From contig SLDV01000024.1 of assembly GCA_007125165.1 (NCBI GenBank), positions 1 through 38,679 of the forward strand: 38,679 nt of DNA, in the 5' to 3' direction. A model generated the notes under the pieces. That model saw only the letters and a list, made by a program, of their open reading frames with translations, had not been told where the DNA came from and did no database searches. Origin of the DNA: Geobacteraceae bacterium (lineage in GTDB: Bacteria > Desulfobacterota > Desulfuromonadia > Desulfuromonadales > Geopsychrobacteraceae). Of this stretch, positions 1 through 6,206 are shown piece after piece; positions within the stretch are counted from its first letter, which is position 1; each line of letters begins with the position of its first letter. Both the position numbers and the translations under genes were made by a program.

Positions 1-560
1 CATCGCTGGCGGCACTTGACTTCGTTCGTATCGGCCCATTGCCCTTCAGTGCGGCTACTGGTGTCACCGTCGAATCCAGAGTTGCTGATAACAGACCGGA
101 CATCTCCCTCGAGTATCGCTGGTTCATCAACGATGAAGAACAGTTTTTTGAGAAATCTGCTCAACTGTCCGGACATCTGTTCAAGCGTGGTGACATCGTT
201 GCCGTAGAGGTGATCCCTGTTACCTATGCCGGGGAACGGCTGACGCCGGTTGTCTCACGCCCCTTTGAGGCCGTCAATGCGCCGCCGACCATCACGTCGG
301 AGCCTCCGGAAGAATTGTCCGAATCCGGATTTCGTTATCAGGTAACTGCCGTCGACCCCGATGGTGATCCTCTGACTTTTCGTCTCGAAGCGGCTCCGGA
401 TGATATGACCATAAATGCCTCCAGTGGATTGATCACCTGGGGTTTTGATGTTATGCCCGAAGGCAATTTCCCTGTCAGTGTTGTTGTCGATGACGGTCAG
501 GGTGGGCAGGACGAGCAATTTTTTGAATTGCAAATGTCTTATGAAGAGGTATCCTTGTAG
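1..560 (+). CDS. Ig-like/cadherin-like domain protein, C-terminal part (partial at window start)
   Basis: The reading frame is open from the first bases of the window (frame 3) to a TAG at 558-560, so this is the C-terminal end of a larger protein; any internal start is only apparent. The last roughly 90 residues contain the pattern PPTITSEPPEE...YQVTAVDPDGDPLTFRLE...GLITW...VVVDDGQGG, which is typical of putative Ig (He_PIG) or cadherin-like beta-sandwich repeats found in secreted or surface proteins. The preceding part (EYRWFINDEEQ...GDIVAVEVIPVT) resembles another Ig-like repeat. The function of the whole protein cannot be told from this fragment. A rho-independent terminator follows about 20 bases downstream, so this gene ends its own transcript. 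Confidence 0.7.
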   Translation, partial: SLAALDFVRIGPLPFSAATGVTVESRVADNRPDISLEYRWFINDEEQFFEKSAQLSGHLFKRGDIVAVEVIPVTYAGERLTPVVSRPFEAVNAPPTITSEPPEELSESGFRYQVTAVDPDGDPLTFRLEAAPDDMTINASSGLITWGFDVMPEGNFPVSVVVDDGQGGQDEQFFELQMSYEEVSL

Positions 561-578
561 ATCTTTTCGCATCATCTC

Positions 579-607
579 GAACCAGGCGGGGGGGCTGGTT
601 CGTTTTT
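579..607 (+). terminator. rho-independent terminator after the Ig-like protein gene
   Basis: A 7-bp stem GAACCAG/CTGGTTC (579-585 with 595-601) closes a G-rich loop and is followed at 603-607 by TTTTT. It lies 19 bases after the stop codon of the preceding gene. Confidence 0.75.
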
Positions 608-738
608 CTCTTTTCAATACTGTCGGTTCTTATCGACGTCTACCTGTTTTATCAATCTTTTTCCTCCCGTTGTGTGTAAGTGCCGTCGAGTGAAGTGTTC
701 ACCGGCATGTCTCTTTTATTTGAGAGGGGGGAGGAAAA

Positions 739-1257
739 ATGTTTCCACTGGGGAGGTTCGTTCATAAGCATAGAAAAACTGATGGATTTACTCTGCTGGA
801 ACTATTGATAGTTCTGACAATTATGGGAATTCTTGTTGTTATTGCTATCCCGTCATTTAGCGGGCTTGCGCAAGGACCGCAAGTGAGCAGTGCAGTGAAT
901 GATCTGGTGTCAAGTTTCAATTACGCTCGCAACGAAGCTGTCACTCGCGGCACTCTGGTGACAGTGTGCAAAAGCAACGACTTGCAGACCTGCGATACCA
1001 GCGATATCGGCTGGCAACAGGGGTGGATTGTGTATCTGGAAGATGAAGCAGGTCTCAAGCAGATTATACGGGTGTATGGTGCGTCCAGTGGTCCTGTGAC
1101 GATGGAAGGCAACTTCCATGTCAGAAACAGGCTCAGATATCAGGCCAGCGGTTTTATGCCGGGGGTGTCAAATGGCACCATCATTGCCCGTAGCGGTGAC
1201 AGACAGGTTAATATTATTATATCAACAACGGGGAGAGTCAGAACCCAGAGAATGTGA
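739..1257 (+). CDS. GspH/FimT-type pseudopilin (prepilin-like protein)
   Basis: This 172-residue protein begins with a 16-residue basic leader (MFPLGRFVHKHRKTDG), followed by FTLLELLIVLTIMGILVVIAIPSF. That is a class III prepilin signal: cleavage after Gly16, methylatable Phe17 and the conserved Glu at position +5. The hydrophobic helix both anchors the protein in the inner membrane and packs the pilus core. The remainder (FNYARNEAVTRG...VCKSNDLQTC...GWQQGWIVYLE) matches the GspH/FimT family of minor pseudopilins, including two Cys that could form a disulfide. The start is supported by a strong GAGGGGGGAGG Shine-Dalgarno just upstream. Such proteins prime assembly of type IV pili or type II secretion pseudopili after processing by PilD. 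No other pilus gene is visible here, so it may be a lone minor pilin. Confidence 0.88.
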   Translation: MFPLGRFVHKHRKTDGFTLLELLIVLTIMGILVVIAIPSFSGLAQGPQVSSAVNDLVSSFNYARNEAVTRGTLVTVCKSNDLQTCDTSDIGWQQGWIVYLEDEAGLKQIIRVYGASSGPVTMEGNFHVRNRLRYQASGFMPGVSNGTIIARSGDRQVNIIISTTGRVRTQRM

Positions 1258-1260
1258 GAA

Positions 1261-1737
1261 ATGGTCCATCTGCTATTCGAGCGAGGTGTCTGGTTGATTA
1301 CTTTTTTTAGCGATATGGACGAGATTCGGCAGCTTGCCCGGTTGTTTCTGGCAATTTTTGTTTTGATCGGTGTGGCTCCTTTTTTACGCAAGCGTATCAT
1401 CGGTTATATCGATTATCTCATGTCATTGCGTCGCTCCTCGGCTCAGGGTTCATCCGAATATGTCTATAGCCTCGAAGTAGCAGGGCAGCACAATACGCGT
1501 CTTGAGGGCGTCGATTATATGGTTTTTGTCCAACTTGCCCAGGCTGGGGAAAGGGGGGTTAGTCTCAGAGAATTGAAGCAGCAACTCCATATGGAATCGA
1601 TGTTGTTGACAGCTGTATTGCAATCACTGAACAAGAAAGGCCTGATCGGGGTAAAGCAGCGATGGCGTTTTCTTCAGCGCTATCTTCTCAGCAGAAAAGG
1701 CGTGGGTTATGCCCGTGAACAGGGGGTTATTCTTTAA
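1261..1737 (+). CDS. hypothetical membrane-anchored winged-helix protein
   Basis: I do not recognise a named family. The 158-residue product has one likely transmembrane segment near residues 24-42 (LARLFLAIFVLIGVAPFL), a basic linker, and a C-terminal region (about residues 80-158) with the helix-turn-helix/wing layout of MarR- or DprA-like winged helices (LRELKQQLHMESMLLTAVLQSLNKKGLIGV). It starts three bases after the pseudopilin stop, suggesting co-transcription, but it lacks a strong ribosome site. ATG at 1315 is a possible alternative start that would keep the membrane segment. A role as a membrane-tethered regulator is inference only; it could equally use the winged helix for protein contacts. 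Confidence 0.6.
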   Translation: MVHLLFERGVWLITFFSDMDEIRQLARLFLAIFVLIGVAPFLRKRIIGYIDYLMSLRRSSAQGSSEYVYSLEVAGQHNTRLEGVDYMVFVQLAQAGERGVSLRELKQQLHMESMLLTAVLQSLNKKGLIGVKQRWRFLQRYLLSRKGVGYAREQGVIL

Positions 1738-1867
1738 TCAGGACGGCGTCTGGCGGTACGCTAATCGCCGATTGCTGCAGCATCGGGAGTAAAGTGTAGC
1801 TGCAGTTGCTTTTCTCATGCAGGAGCTTCAGTTTTTTTTCGCTATGAAATATCCGGCTGTCGTATCG
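1727..1867 (-). other. possible coding extension in the shifted frame after the zinc-finger ORF
   Basis: On the minus strand, the frame shifted by one from the small zinc protein stays open for over 40 codons beyond that protein's TAG and ends at 1727. Its translation (FHSEKKLKLLHEKSNC...LQQSAISVPPDAVLIKE) has ordinary protein composition and codon use similar to neighbouring genes. It has no good start of its own. It could be the real C-terminus of the zinc protein separated by a frameshift or sequencing indel, or simply a chance open frame. Confidence 0.3.
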
Positions 1868-2006
1868 GCGTAACAACAATCCTCTTGCCACAGGCAGGGC
1901 ACTGATAGATTTCGCAGCCAGTGCAGGCAAAACAGTTGCCGCACAGCCTTTTGAGGCTGTCACGATCATGTTTTTTGGTGCAATGTCGGCAGATGAAGAT
2001 TTTCAT
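1842..2006 (-). CDS. small four-CxxC zinc-binding protein (54 aa)
   Basis: This short ORF encodes eight cysteines arranged as four CxxC pairs (Cys6/9, 22/25, 28/31, 36/39) within 54 residues: CRHC, CGNC, CTGC and CPACG. The spacing is that of a double zinc ribbon or treble-clef fold and is very unlikely by chance, which is the main support for a real gene. ATG at 2006 is the first usable start; its ribosome site is weak (GGACTTGAG). The gene lies downstream of the tRNA-Leu terminator on the same strand, so it needs read-through or a promoter between 2007 and 2041. The product could be a metal-binding adaptor or a small regulator; no function can be assigned. The protein may continue after a frameshift (see the shifted-frame entry). 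Confidence 0.55.
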   Translation of the reverse strand: MKIFICRHCTKKHDRDSLKRLCGNCFACTGCEIYQCPACGKRIVVTPIRQPDIS

Positions 2007-2041
2007 GCTCAAGTCCGGACAGGAACTGGATAAAGTCCTGA

Positions 2042-2072
2042 CAAAAAGCCCCCGACGGATCGGGGGCTTTTT
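2042..2072 (-). terminator. terminator of tRNA-Leu
   Basis: The minus-strand transcript contains AGCCCCCGA-TCCG-TCGGGGGCT followed by TTTTT, starting about 10 bases after the tRNA 3' CCA. The plus strand also ends in a T-run, so it could work in both directions. Confidence 0.85.
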
Positions 2073-2080
2073 CATTGATG

Positions 2081-2165
2081 TGGTACCGAAGGCCGGAGTC
2101 GAACCGGCACGGCTCGCGCCATCGGTGTTTGAGACCGACGTGTCTACCAATTCCACCACTTCGGC
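2081..2165 (-). tRNA. tRNA-Leu (anticodon CAA)
   Basis: An 85-base minus-strand gene with acceptor GCCGAAG/CTTCGGT, D-arm box TGGTAGACACG, anticodon stem TCGGT/ACCGA around loop CTCAAAC (anticodon CAA, reading UUG), a class II long variable arm, TPsiC box GGTTCGACTCC and an encoded 3' ACCA. The first acceptor pair is a G-U wobble instead of the usual G-C. It has its own promoter upstream and a strong terminator downstream. Confidence 0.95.
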
Positions 2166-2176
2166 ATGGTTCGACG

Positions 2177-2204
2177 ATTATAGTGAGCAGGATTTGTTTG
2201 TCAA
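2177..2204 (-). promoter_or_regulatory. sigma70-type promoter of tRNA-Leu
   Basis: On the minus strand, a perfect TTGACA (-35, 2199-2204) and a perfect TATAAT (-10, 2177-2182) are separated by 16 bases, placed about a dozen bases before the tRNA 5' end. The -35 overlaps the stop codon of the upstream pabC gene. Confidence 0.85.
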
Positions 2205-3034
2205 GAGCCTATGCGCGCGGCAATCCTTTTGTAGATTTGTTTCCAGCATTCTCCTTTTTTGATCTGTTGACCATTGATACTTCTGACCGGAAGGATGTCG
2301 ATCAGGGAGTTGCAGATAAAAACTTCATCGGCGTTTATGGCATCAGTCAGCGGCAAAGGCTGCTCTGCGCAGGAAATTTGAAGTTCTTGTGTGGCGTCAA
2401 GTATCTGTTGGCGCATGATGCCATTCAGAATCAGATTGCCGCGGGCAGGGGTGACAAGCTGGTTGCCGATCACGGCAAAGAGATTGCTGGTGGCGCCTTC
2501 CAGAAGGTTGCCGTTTTCATCAATAAAGAGCGCTTCATCGGCCTGTTTGTGGTGGGCGTAGTTGCGGGCGTAGAGGCAGTCAGCGTAATTGCCATGTTTT
2601 AACTGCGGTAGATGAGAAAATGGGTTGACGCGCTGGTTGGGTGCCAGGCAGCAGTTGATCCCTTGGGCGCGGCTGTGATCATCAATTTCTATGTAAGGTA
2701 CGGCAGATATCAGAAACCAGCCCTGATGCGTTTCCGGATACAGCAGGCCGTCGCAGGGTCCGCGACTCAACGTAAGACGGATGCGGCTGGCGGGGTCGGT
2801 CAGAGTGGCCGCCAGCGTGACGAATGCTGTTTCAATATCTGTGCGTGGACAGGGGAAACCAAGCAATCGGGCTGCCTGCTCAATCCGATCAAGGTGTTGA
2901 TTGAGTAACAGAATATGCTGACGGCGGGCCTTCAGGGATTCAAACAGGCTGTCGCCATAAAGAAAAGCCCCATCATTGACGGCAACATGGGCTTCATCGT
3001 TGGGGATGAATTTACCGTTGATACAGACCAGCAT
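2201..3034 (-). CDS. pabC: aminotransferase class IV, probable aminodeoxychorismate lyase
   Basis: A fold-type IV PLP enzyme of 277 residues, the usual length for PabC or branched-chain aminotransferases. It begins with the family pattern INGKFIPNDEAHVAVNDGAFLYGDSLFES and has the PLP lysine in LKHGNYADCLYARN. EALFIDENGNLLEGATSNLF and LNGIMRQQIL form the cofactor phosphate and substrate loops. The reaction proposed is release of pyruvate from 4-amino-4-deoxychorismate to give p-aminobenzoate for folate. The assignment as lyase instead of D-amino-acid or branched-chain aminotransferase comes mainly from its position three bases after pabB. The start codon follows a GAAAGG ribosome site located in the end of pabB, so the two are probably translationally coupled. 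Confidence 0.85.
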   Translation of the reverse strand: MLVCINGKFIPNDEAHVAVNDGAFLYGDSLFESLKARRQHILLLNQHLDRIEQAARLLGFPCPRTDIETAFVTLAATLTDPASRIRLTLSRGPCDGLLYPETHQGWFLISAVPYIEIDDHSRAQGINCCLAPNQRVNPFSHLPQLKHGNYADCLYARNYAHHKQADEALFIDENGNLLEGATSNLFAVIGNQLVTPARGNLILNGIMRQQILDATQELQISCAEQPLPLTDAINADEVFICNSLIDILPVRSINGQQIKKGECWKQIYKRIAARIGS

Positions 3035-3037
3035 GGT

Positions 3038-4399
3038 TCACCTTTCGAGGCTGTGAAGCAGGGAGGACAGGGCTCTGCCTTTGTGCAGGCATTCCTGCCA
3101 TTCAAGTTCCGGCACAGAGTCGGCGACGATGCCGGCACCGGTCTGATAGCTCAGGTGTTCACCAATGCGCTGAAAACCGCGGATCAGGATGTTCAGATCC
3201 ATGCTGCCGCAGGCGCTGATGTAACCAGCGCTGCCGGTATAGCTGCCCCGGCCGACCGGTTCAAGTTTATCGATAATTTCCATGCAGCGTTTTTTCGGTA
3301 CTCCGGTGATGGTACCACCGGGGAAGGTTGCTGTCAGCAGGTCTATGGCCGTACAGTCCTTGCGCAGGATGCCGCGTACATTCGACACAATGTGGGTGAC
3401 ATGGGAATAGCGCTCAAGCACCATCAGTTCATCTACGACCACTGAGCCGCTCCGGCAGACTTTGCCTAAGTCATTGCGTTCCAGATCGAGGAGCATGATG
3501 TGTTCTGCCCGTTCTTTGGGGTGGCCGAGAAGTTCGTTGCCTAGCTGATGATCTTCAGGCGGGGTGAAGCCGCGTGGTCTGGTCCCTGCGATGGGGCGGG
3601 TCTGGGCGATTCCGTCGTGCAAAGACACCAGGCGTTCTGGTGAGCTGGAGATGATATCGATGCCGGGAAACTGCAGAAGGCACGAAAAGGGGGCCGGATT
3701 GATCTGTCGTAGACGCTGATACAGCTCACTTGAGGGGCCTTCTATTGTGGCGTCAAAACGGCAGGACAGGTTGACCTGGTAAATGTCGCCGGCAGCAATA
3801 TAGTCTTTGGCTCGTTTGACCATGGTAATGAAATCACGCTCGGCTATGACGGCTTTTGGTTCCTGACACAGCCGCAGGTTGGCGACTGGAAGAGCCGTCT
3901 GTTGAGAGCGGAGTACCTGTTGCTGCCATGCATCAAGACCAACACTGTCATCAAGGGTGGCGAGGGTCAGTATCTTGTGGTGATGGTCATAGACGGCAGA
4001 AATATCTACCCAGGTCAGATGCAAGTCAGCCAGGGGAATGTCCCGTAATGCATGTTGCGGCAACTCTTCGATCTGACCGGCCAGGTCATAGGCAAAAAAA
4101 CCGAAGAACCCACCGGGAAAAGGTGTTGCCGAATCGCGCGCGCACCGTCGTTGGGCAAGGATTTCGGCCAGAGTCGCCAACGGTTGATCTGATCTGCCGC
4201 AGCGTCCGTCAGGATGGTTCCAGTGTAGTTGGTTGTTGATGAGCTGATAATGTTCCTGCCGGCGCAACGGAACGATGGAATAGCGTCCCGTTTTAGGCAG
4301 GGGATTGAGGGATTCCAGCAGGCCGGGGCCATCCGGTACGCAGTTCAGGTAGAGGGCCAGCGGGTCGAAGGCCGGCAGGGGAAAGCTCAGAGTTTTCAT
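3038..4399 (-). CDS. pabB: aminodeoxychorismate synthase component I
   Basis: A 453-residue chorismate-binding enzyme. The C-terminal catalytic domain shows PIAGTRPRG, HIMLLDLERNDLGKVC and GGTITGVPKKRCMEII, all hallmarks of the anthranilate/PABA synthase component I family. The N-terminal part holds the Trp-binding-like fold (FFGFFAYDLAGQIE). It should aminate chorismate to aminodeoxychorismate using ammonia from a glutamine amidotransferase (PabA/TrpG), which is not in this window. The residue usually described as the catalytic Lys in E. coli PabB (PIKGT) is Ala here, as in TrpE, so substrate preference rests on the adjacent pabC. I chose ATG 4399; an in-frame TTG at 4426 lies inside the tRNA terminator and is unlikely. 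Confidence 0.87.
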   Translation of the reverse strand: MKTLSFPLPAFDPLALYLNCVPDGPGLLESLNPLPKTGRYSIVPLRRQEHYQLINNQLHWNHPDGRCGRSDQPLATLAEILAQRRCARDSATPFPGGFFGFFAYDLAGQIEELPQHALRDIPLADLHLTWVDISAVYDHHHKILTLATLDDSVGLDAWQQQVLRSQQTALPVANLRLCQEPKAVIAERDFITMVKRAKDYIAAGDIYQVNLSCRFDATIEGPSSELYQRLRQINPAPFSCLLQFPGIDIISSSPERLVSLHDGIAQTRPIAGTRPRGFTPPEDHQLGNELLGHPKERAEHIMLLDLERNDLGKVCRSGSVVVDELMVLERYSHVTHIVSNVRGILRKDCTAIDLLTATFPGGTITGVPKKRCMEIIDKLEPVGRGSYTGSAGYISACGSMDLNILIRGFQRIGEHLSYQTGAGIVADSVPELEWQECLHKGRALSSLLHSLER

Positions 4400-4424
4400 C
4401 GGCAGCACACTGGGGAGGCAGAAC

Positions 4425-4455
4425 AAAAAAGGGTCAGCTTTAACGCTGACCCTTT
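4425..4455 (-). terminator. terminator of tRNA-Ala, at the head of pabB
   Basis: Perfect 11-bp arms (4428-4438 with 4445-4455) close a 6-base loop. The minus-strand transcript then runs into TTTTTT. It lies between tRNA-Ala and pabB, so pabB either uses read-through or a promoter within the tRNA region. Confidence 0.88.
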
Positions 4456-4463
4456 GGTTCTTA

Positions 4464-4539
4464 TGGTGGAGCTACGCGGGATCGAACCGCGGACCTTTTG
4501 ACTGCCAGTCAAACGCTCTCCCAACTGAGCTACAGCCCC
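4464..4539 (-). tRNA. tRNA-Ala (anticodon GGC)
   Basis: A 76-base minus-strand gene: GGGGCTG acceptor, TAGCTCAGTTGGGAGAGC D-arm, anticodon stem TTTGA/TCAAA with loop CTGGCAG (anticodon GGC), GGTTCGATCCC TPsiC arm and encoded ACCA. The acceptor includes G3-U70, the identity element recognised by alanyl-tRNA synthetase, which supports the amino acid call. Confidence 0.96.
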
Positions 4540-4553
4540 ATTACAGTGCGCGT

Positions 4554-4583
4554 TTTATAACAAACCCTTTGTTGACCTGTCAA
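4554..4583 (-). promoter_or_regulatory. promoter of tRNA-Ala
   Basis: On the minus strand TTGACA (4578-4583) and TATAAA (4554-4559) are 18 bases apart and sit just before the tRNA 5' end. The -35 box lies inside a 6+2+6 palindrome GTTGACCTGTCAAC (4571-4584). Confidence 0.75.
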
Positions 4584-4676
4584 CAGGAAAAAACCGATTG
4601 ATCAGTTGACAAGGGTTCTTGTGGTCTGGATATCTGAATTTGTTCGTGTTAGACTCCGGACGCTGAAAATACGCAA

Positions 4677-4682
4677 TATAAT
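4677..4682 (+). promoter_or_regulatory. candidate -10 box for the selA operon
   Basis: A perfect TATAAT stands about 100 bases before selA. No convincing -35 is at 17 bases; TTAGAC lies farther away (4649-4654). A second possibility is TTGACA at 4606-4611 with a weak -10 near 4629. Either start would give a transcript leader containing the inverted repeat at 4715-4754. Confidence 0.4.
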
Positions 4683-4714
4683 GGCTGCTATGTGCGTCAA
4701 TAGTGGATGACCCA

Positions 4715-4754
4715 TGAGTCTTTTGCATAATGTACCTTTTTTGCAAAAGACTCA
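4715..4754 (+). promoter_or_regulatory. inverted repeat in the selA leader (possible translational control hairpin)
   Basis: Perfect 13-bp arms TGAGTCTTTTGCA (4715-4727) and TGCAAAAGACTCA (4742-4754) enclose a 14-base loop TAATGTACCTTTTT. The repeat ends 30 bases before the selA start. No T-run follows it, so it is not a standard terminator. In E. coli, a SECIS-like element in the selAB leader is known to bind SelB and dampen expression; whether this hairpin does the same is inference. It could alternatively be a DNA operator. Confidence 0.5.
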
Positions 4755-4784
4755 CATGTATATATTTTCATCAAAGGCATGCGT

Positions 4785-6206
4785 ATGAGCGAACGCCAAA
4801 ATCTGTTGCGAAACCTGCCTGCGGTTGATCGCGTGTTGCGTGAGCCGGATATCCAATCGCTGGCCGATCAACTTCCTCCTGCTGTTCTGGCAGAGGCTGT
4901 TCAGTCTCGTATCGCCTGCCTGCGACAACAACTGGTAGCCGGTGGTACAGAATCGATTGATAAAACATCACTGACTCCTGCCGCTATAGCGCAATGTGCG
5001 GCTATCTATTGTCTAGATATACTCAAGCCTTCGCTACGGAAAGTTATTAACGCGACCGGAACCCTGCTGCACACCAATCTGGGGCGGGCTCCCCTGGCTC
5101 CAGAGGCGCTGCGTGCAATTCATGATGTGGCAGCGGGATATTCGACCCTGGAAATGGACATGAGCAATGGCAAGCGGGGGGAGCGTTTCAGTCATGTTGA
5201 GAGTTTGCTGTGCCGCTTGACCGGTGCCGAAGCGGCGCTGGTGGTCAATAATAATGCCGGCGCGGTATTGCTGGCGTTGACCGCTCTGGGTCGTGGGCAA
5301 GAAGCGATTGTGTCACGGGGTGAACTGGTTGAAATCGGTGGTGCTTTCAGGATTCCGGAGGTCATGGAAGCTGGTGGCGTAAAGCTTCGAGAGGTGGGCA
5401 GCACCAATCGCACCCACTTGCGTGACTACGAGAGCGCTATCGGTGAAGAGACTGCCATCCTGCTTAAGGTCCATACCAGCAATTATCGCATTGTCGGCTT
5501 TAGTGGCGAAGTGACGTCAGCAGAACTGGTAGAGCTTGGCCGTGAACATCAGTTGGTCGTTATGGAGGATCTTGGCAGTGGCTTGTTGTCCGATTTGAGT
5601 TCCTATGGTTTGTGCCCTGAGCCGACGGTCAGCGAGGTCGTCGGTTCCGGAGTTGATGTGGTGACCTTCAGTGGCGACAAGCTGCTGGGGGGCCCTCAGG
5701 CCGGCCTGATCGTCGGGCGCAAAGATCTGGTGAGAAAAATCGCCAAACATCCCCTGGCACGGGCCTTGCGTATCGATAAACTCACTCTGGCCGCACTGGA
5801 AGCGACCTTGCGGCTGTACTTGCAACCTCACAGGGCGCAGAGTGAAATTCCTGTACTGGCGATGTTTGCGGCTGATCCGCAGAGCCAGAGAGTACGGTGT
5901 GAAGACCTATGCCGTCGTTTGCAGGAGCATAATGTGGCGGCCAGGGTAGAGCTGGTAGAAGATGTTTCGCGGGTGGGTGGTGGTGCCATGCCTTTGACCG
6001 AACTGCCCGATTGGGCAATCGCCATTTGGCCACACCAGATGAGTGTGACCGAACTGGCAGAACGTTTAAGGGGGTATGTCCCGGCGCTGATAGCGCGCAC
6101 TCGTCATGATGCCCTGCTAGTGAATCTGCGGGCGGTATTTTCCGCGGAAGATTATTTGCTGACCCGGTTGCTGTTGTCGGCTTTGCAGGGTGAAGATCAT
6201 TGTTGA
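4785..6206 (+). CDS. selA: L-seryl-tRNA(Sec) selenium transferase
   Basis: A 473-residue PLP enzyme that converts seryl-tRNA(Sec) to selenocysteyl-tRNA(Sec) using selenophosphate. The SelA signature is clear: an N-terminal tRNA-binding domain (LLRNLPAVDRVLREP), then KVINATGTLLHTNLGRAPL, then GSTNRTHLRDY, and the Schiff-base lysine at residue 299 in FSGDKLLGGPQAG. Length agrees with E. coli SelA (463). I prefer ATG 4785 to the ATG two codons upstream because AAAGG at 4773-4777 is properly spaced from it. It is the first gene of selA-selB-selD. Its stop overlaps the selB start, which implies coupled translation. Confidence 0.95.
   Translation: MSERQNLLRNLPAVDRVLREPDIQSLADQLPPAVLAEAVQSRIACLRQQLVAGGTESIDKTSLTPAAIAQCAAIYCLDILKPSLRKVINATGTLLHTNLGRAPLAPEALRAIHDVAAGYSTLEMDMSNGKRGERFSHVESLLCRLTGAEAALVVNNNAGAVLLALTALGRGQEAIVSRGELVEIGGAFRIPEVMEAGGVKLREVGSTNRTHLRDYESAIGEETAILLKVHTSNYRIVGFSGEVTSAELVELGREHQLVVMEDLGSGLLSDLSSYGLCPEPTVSEVVGSGVDVVTFSGDKLLGGPQAGLIVGRKDLVRKIAKHPLARALRIDKLTLAALEATLRLYLQPHRAQSEIPVLAMFAADPQSQRVRCEDLCRRLQEHNVAARVELVEDVSRVGGGAMPLTELPDWAIAIWPHQMSVTELAERLRGYVPALIARTRHDALLVNLRAVFSAEDYLLTRLLLSALQGEDHC

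Noticed and set aside
4426-4428. TTG as an earlier start of pabB
   Set aside because: It lies in the tRNA-Ala terminator with no ribosome site, and the added residues have no family match.
2165-4540. tRNA-associated integration site (attachment core) at either tRNA gene
   Set aside because: No integrase and no duplicated tRNA 3' end is visible in the window.
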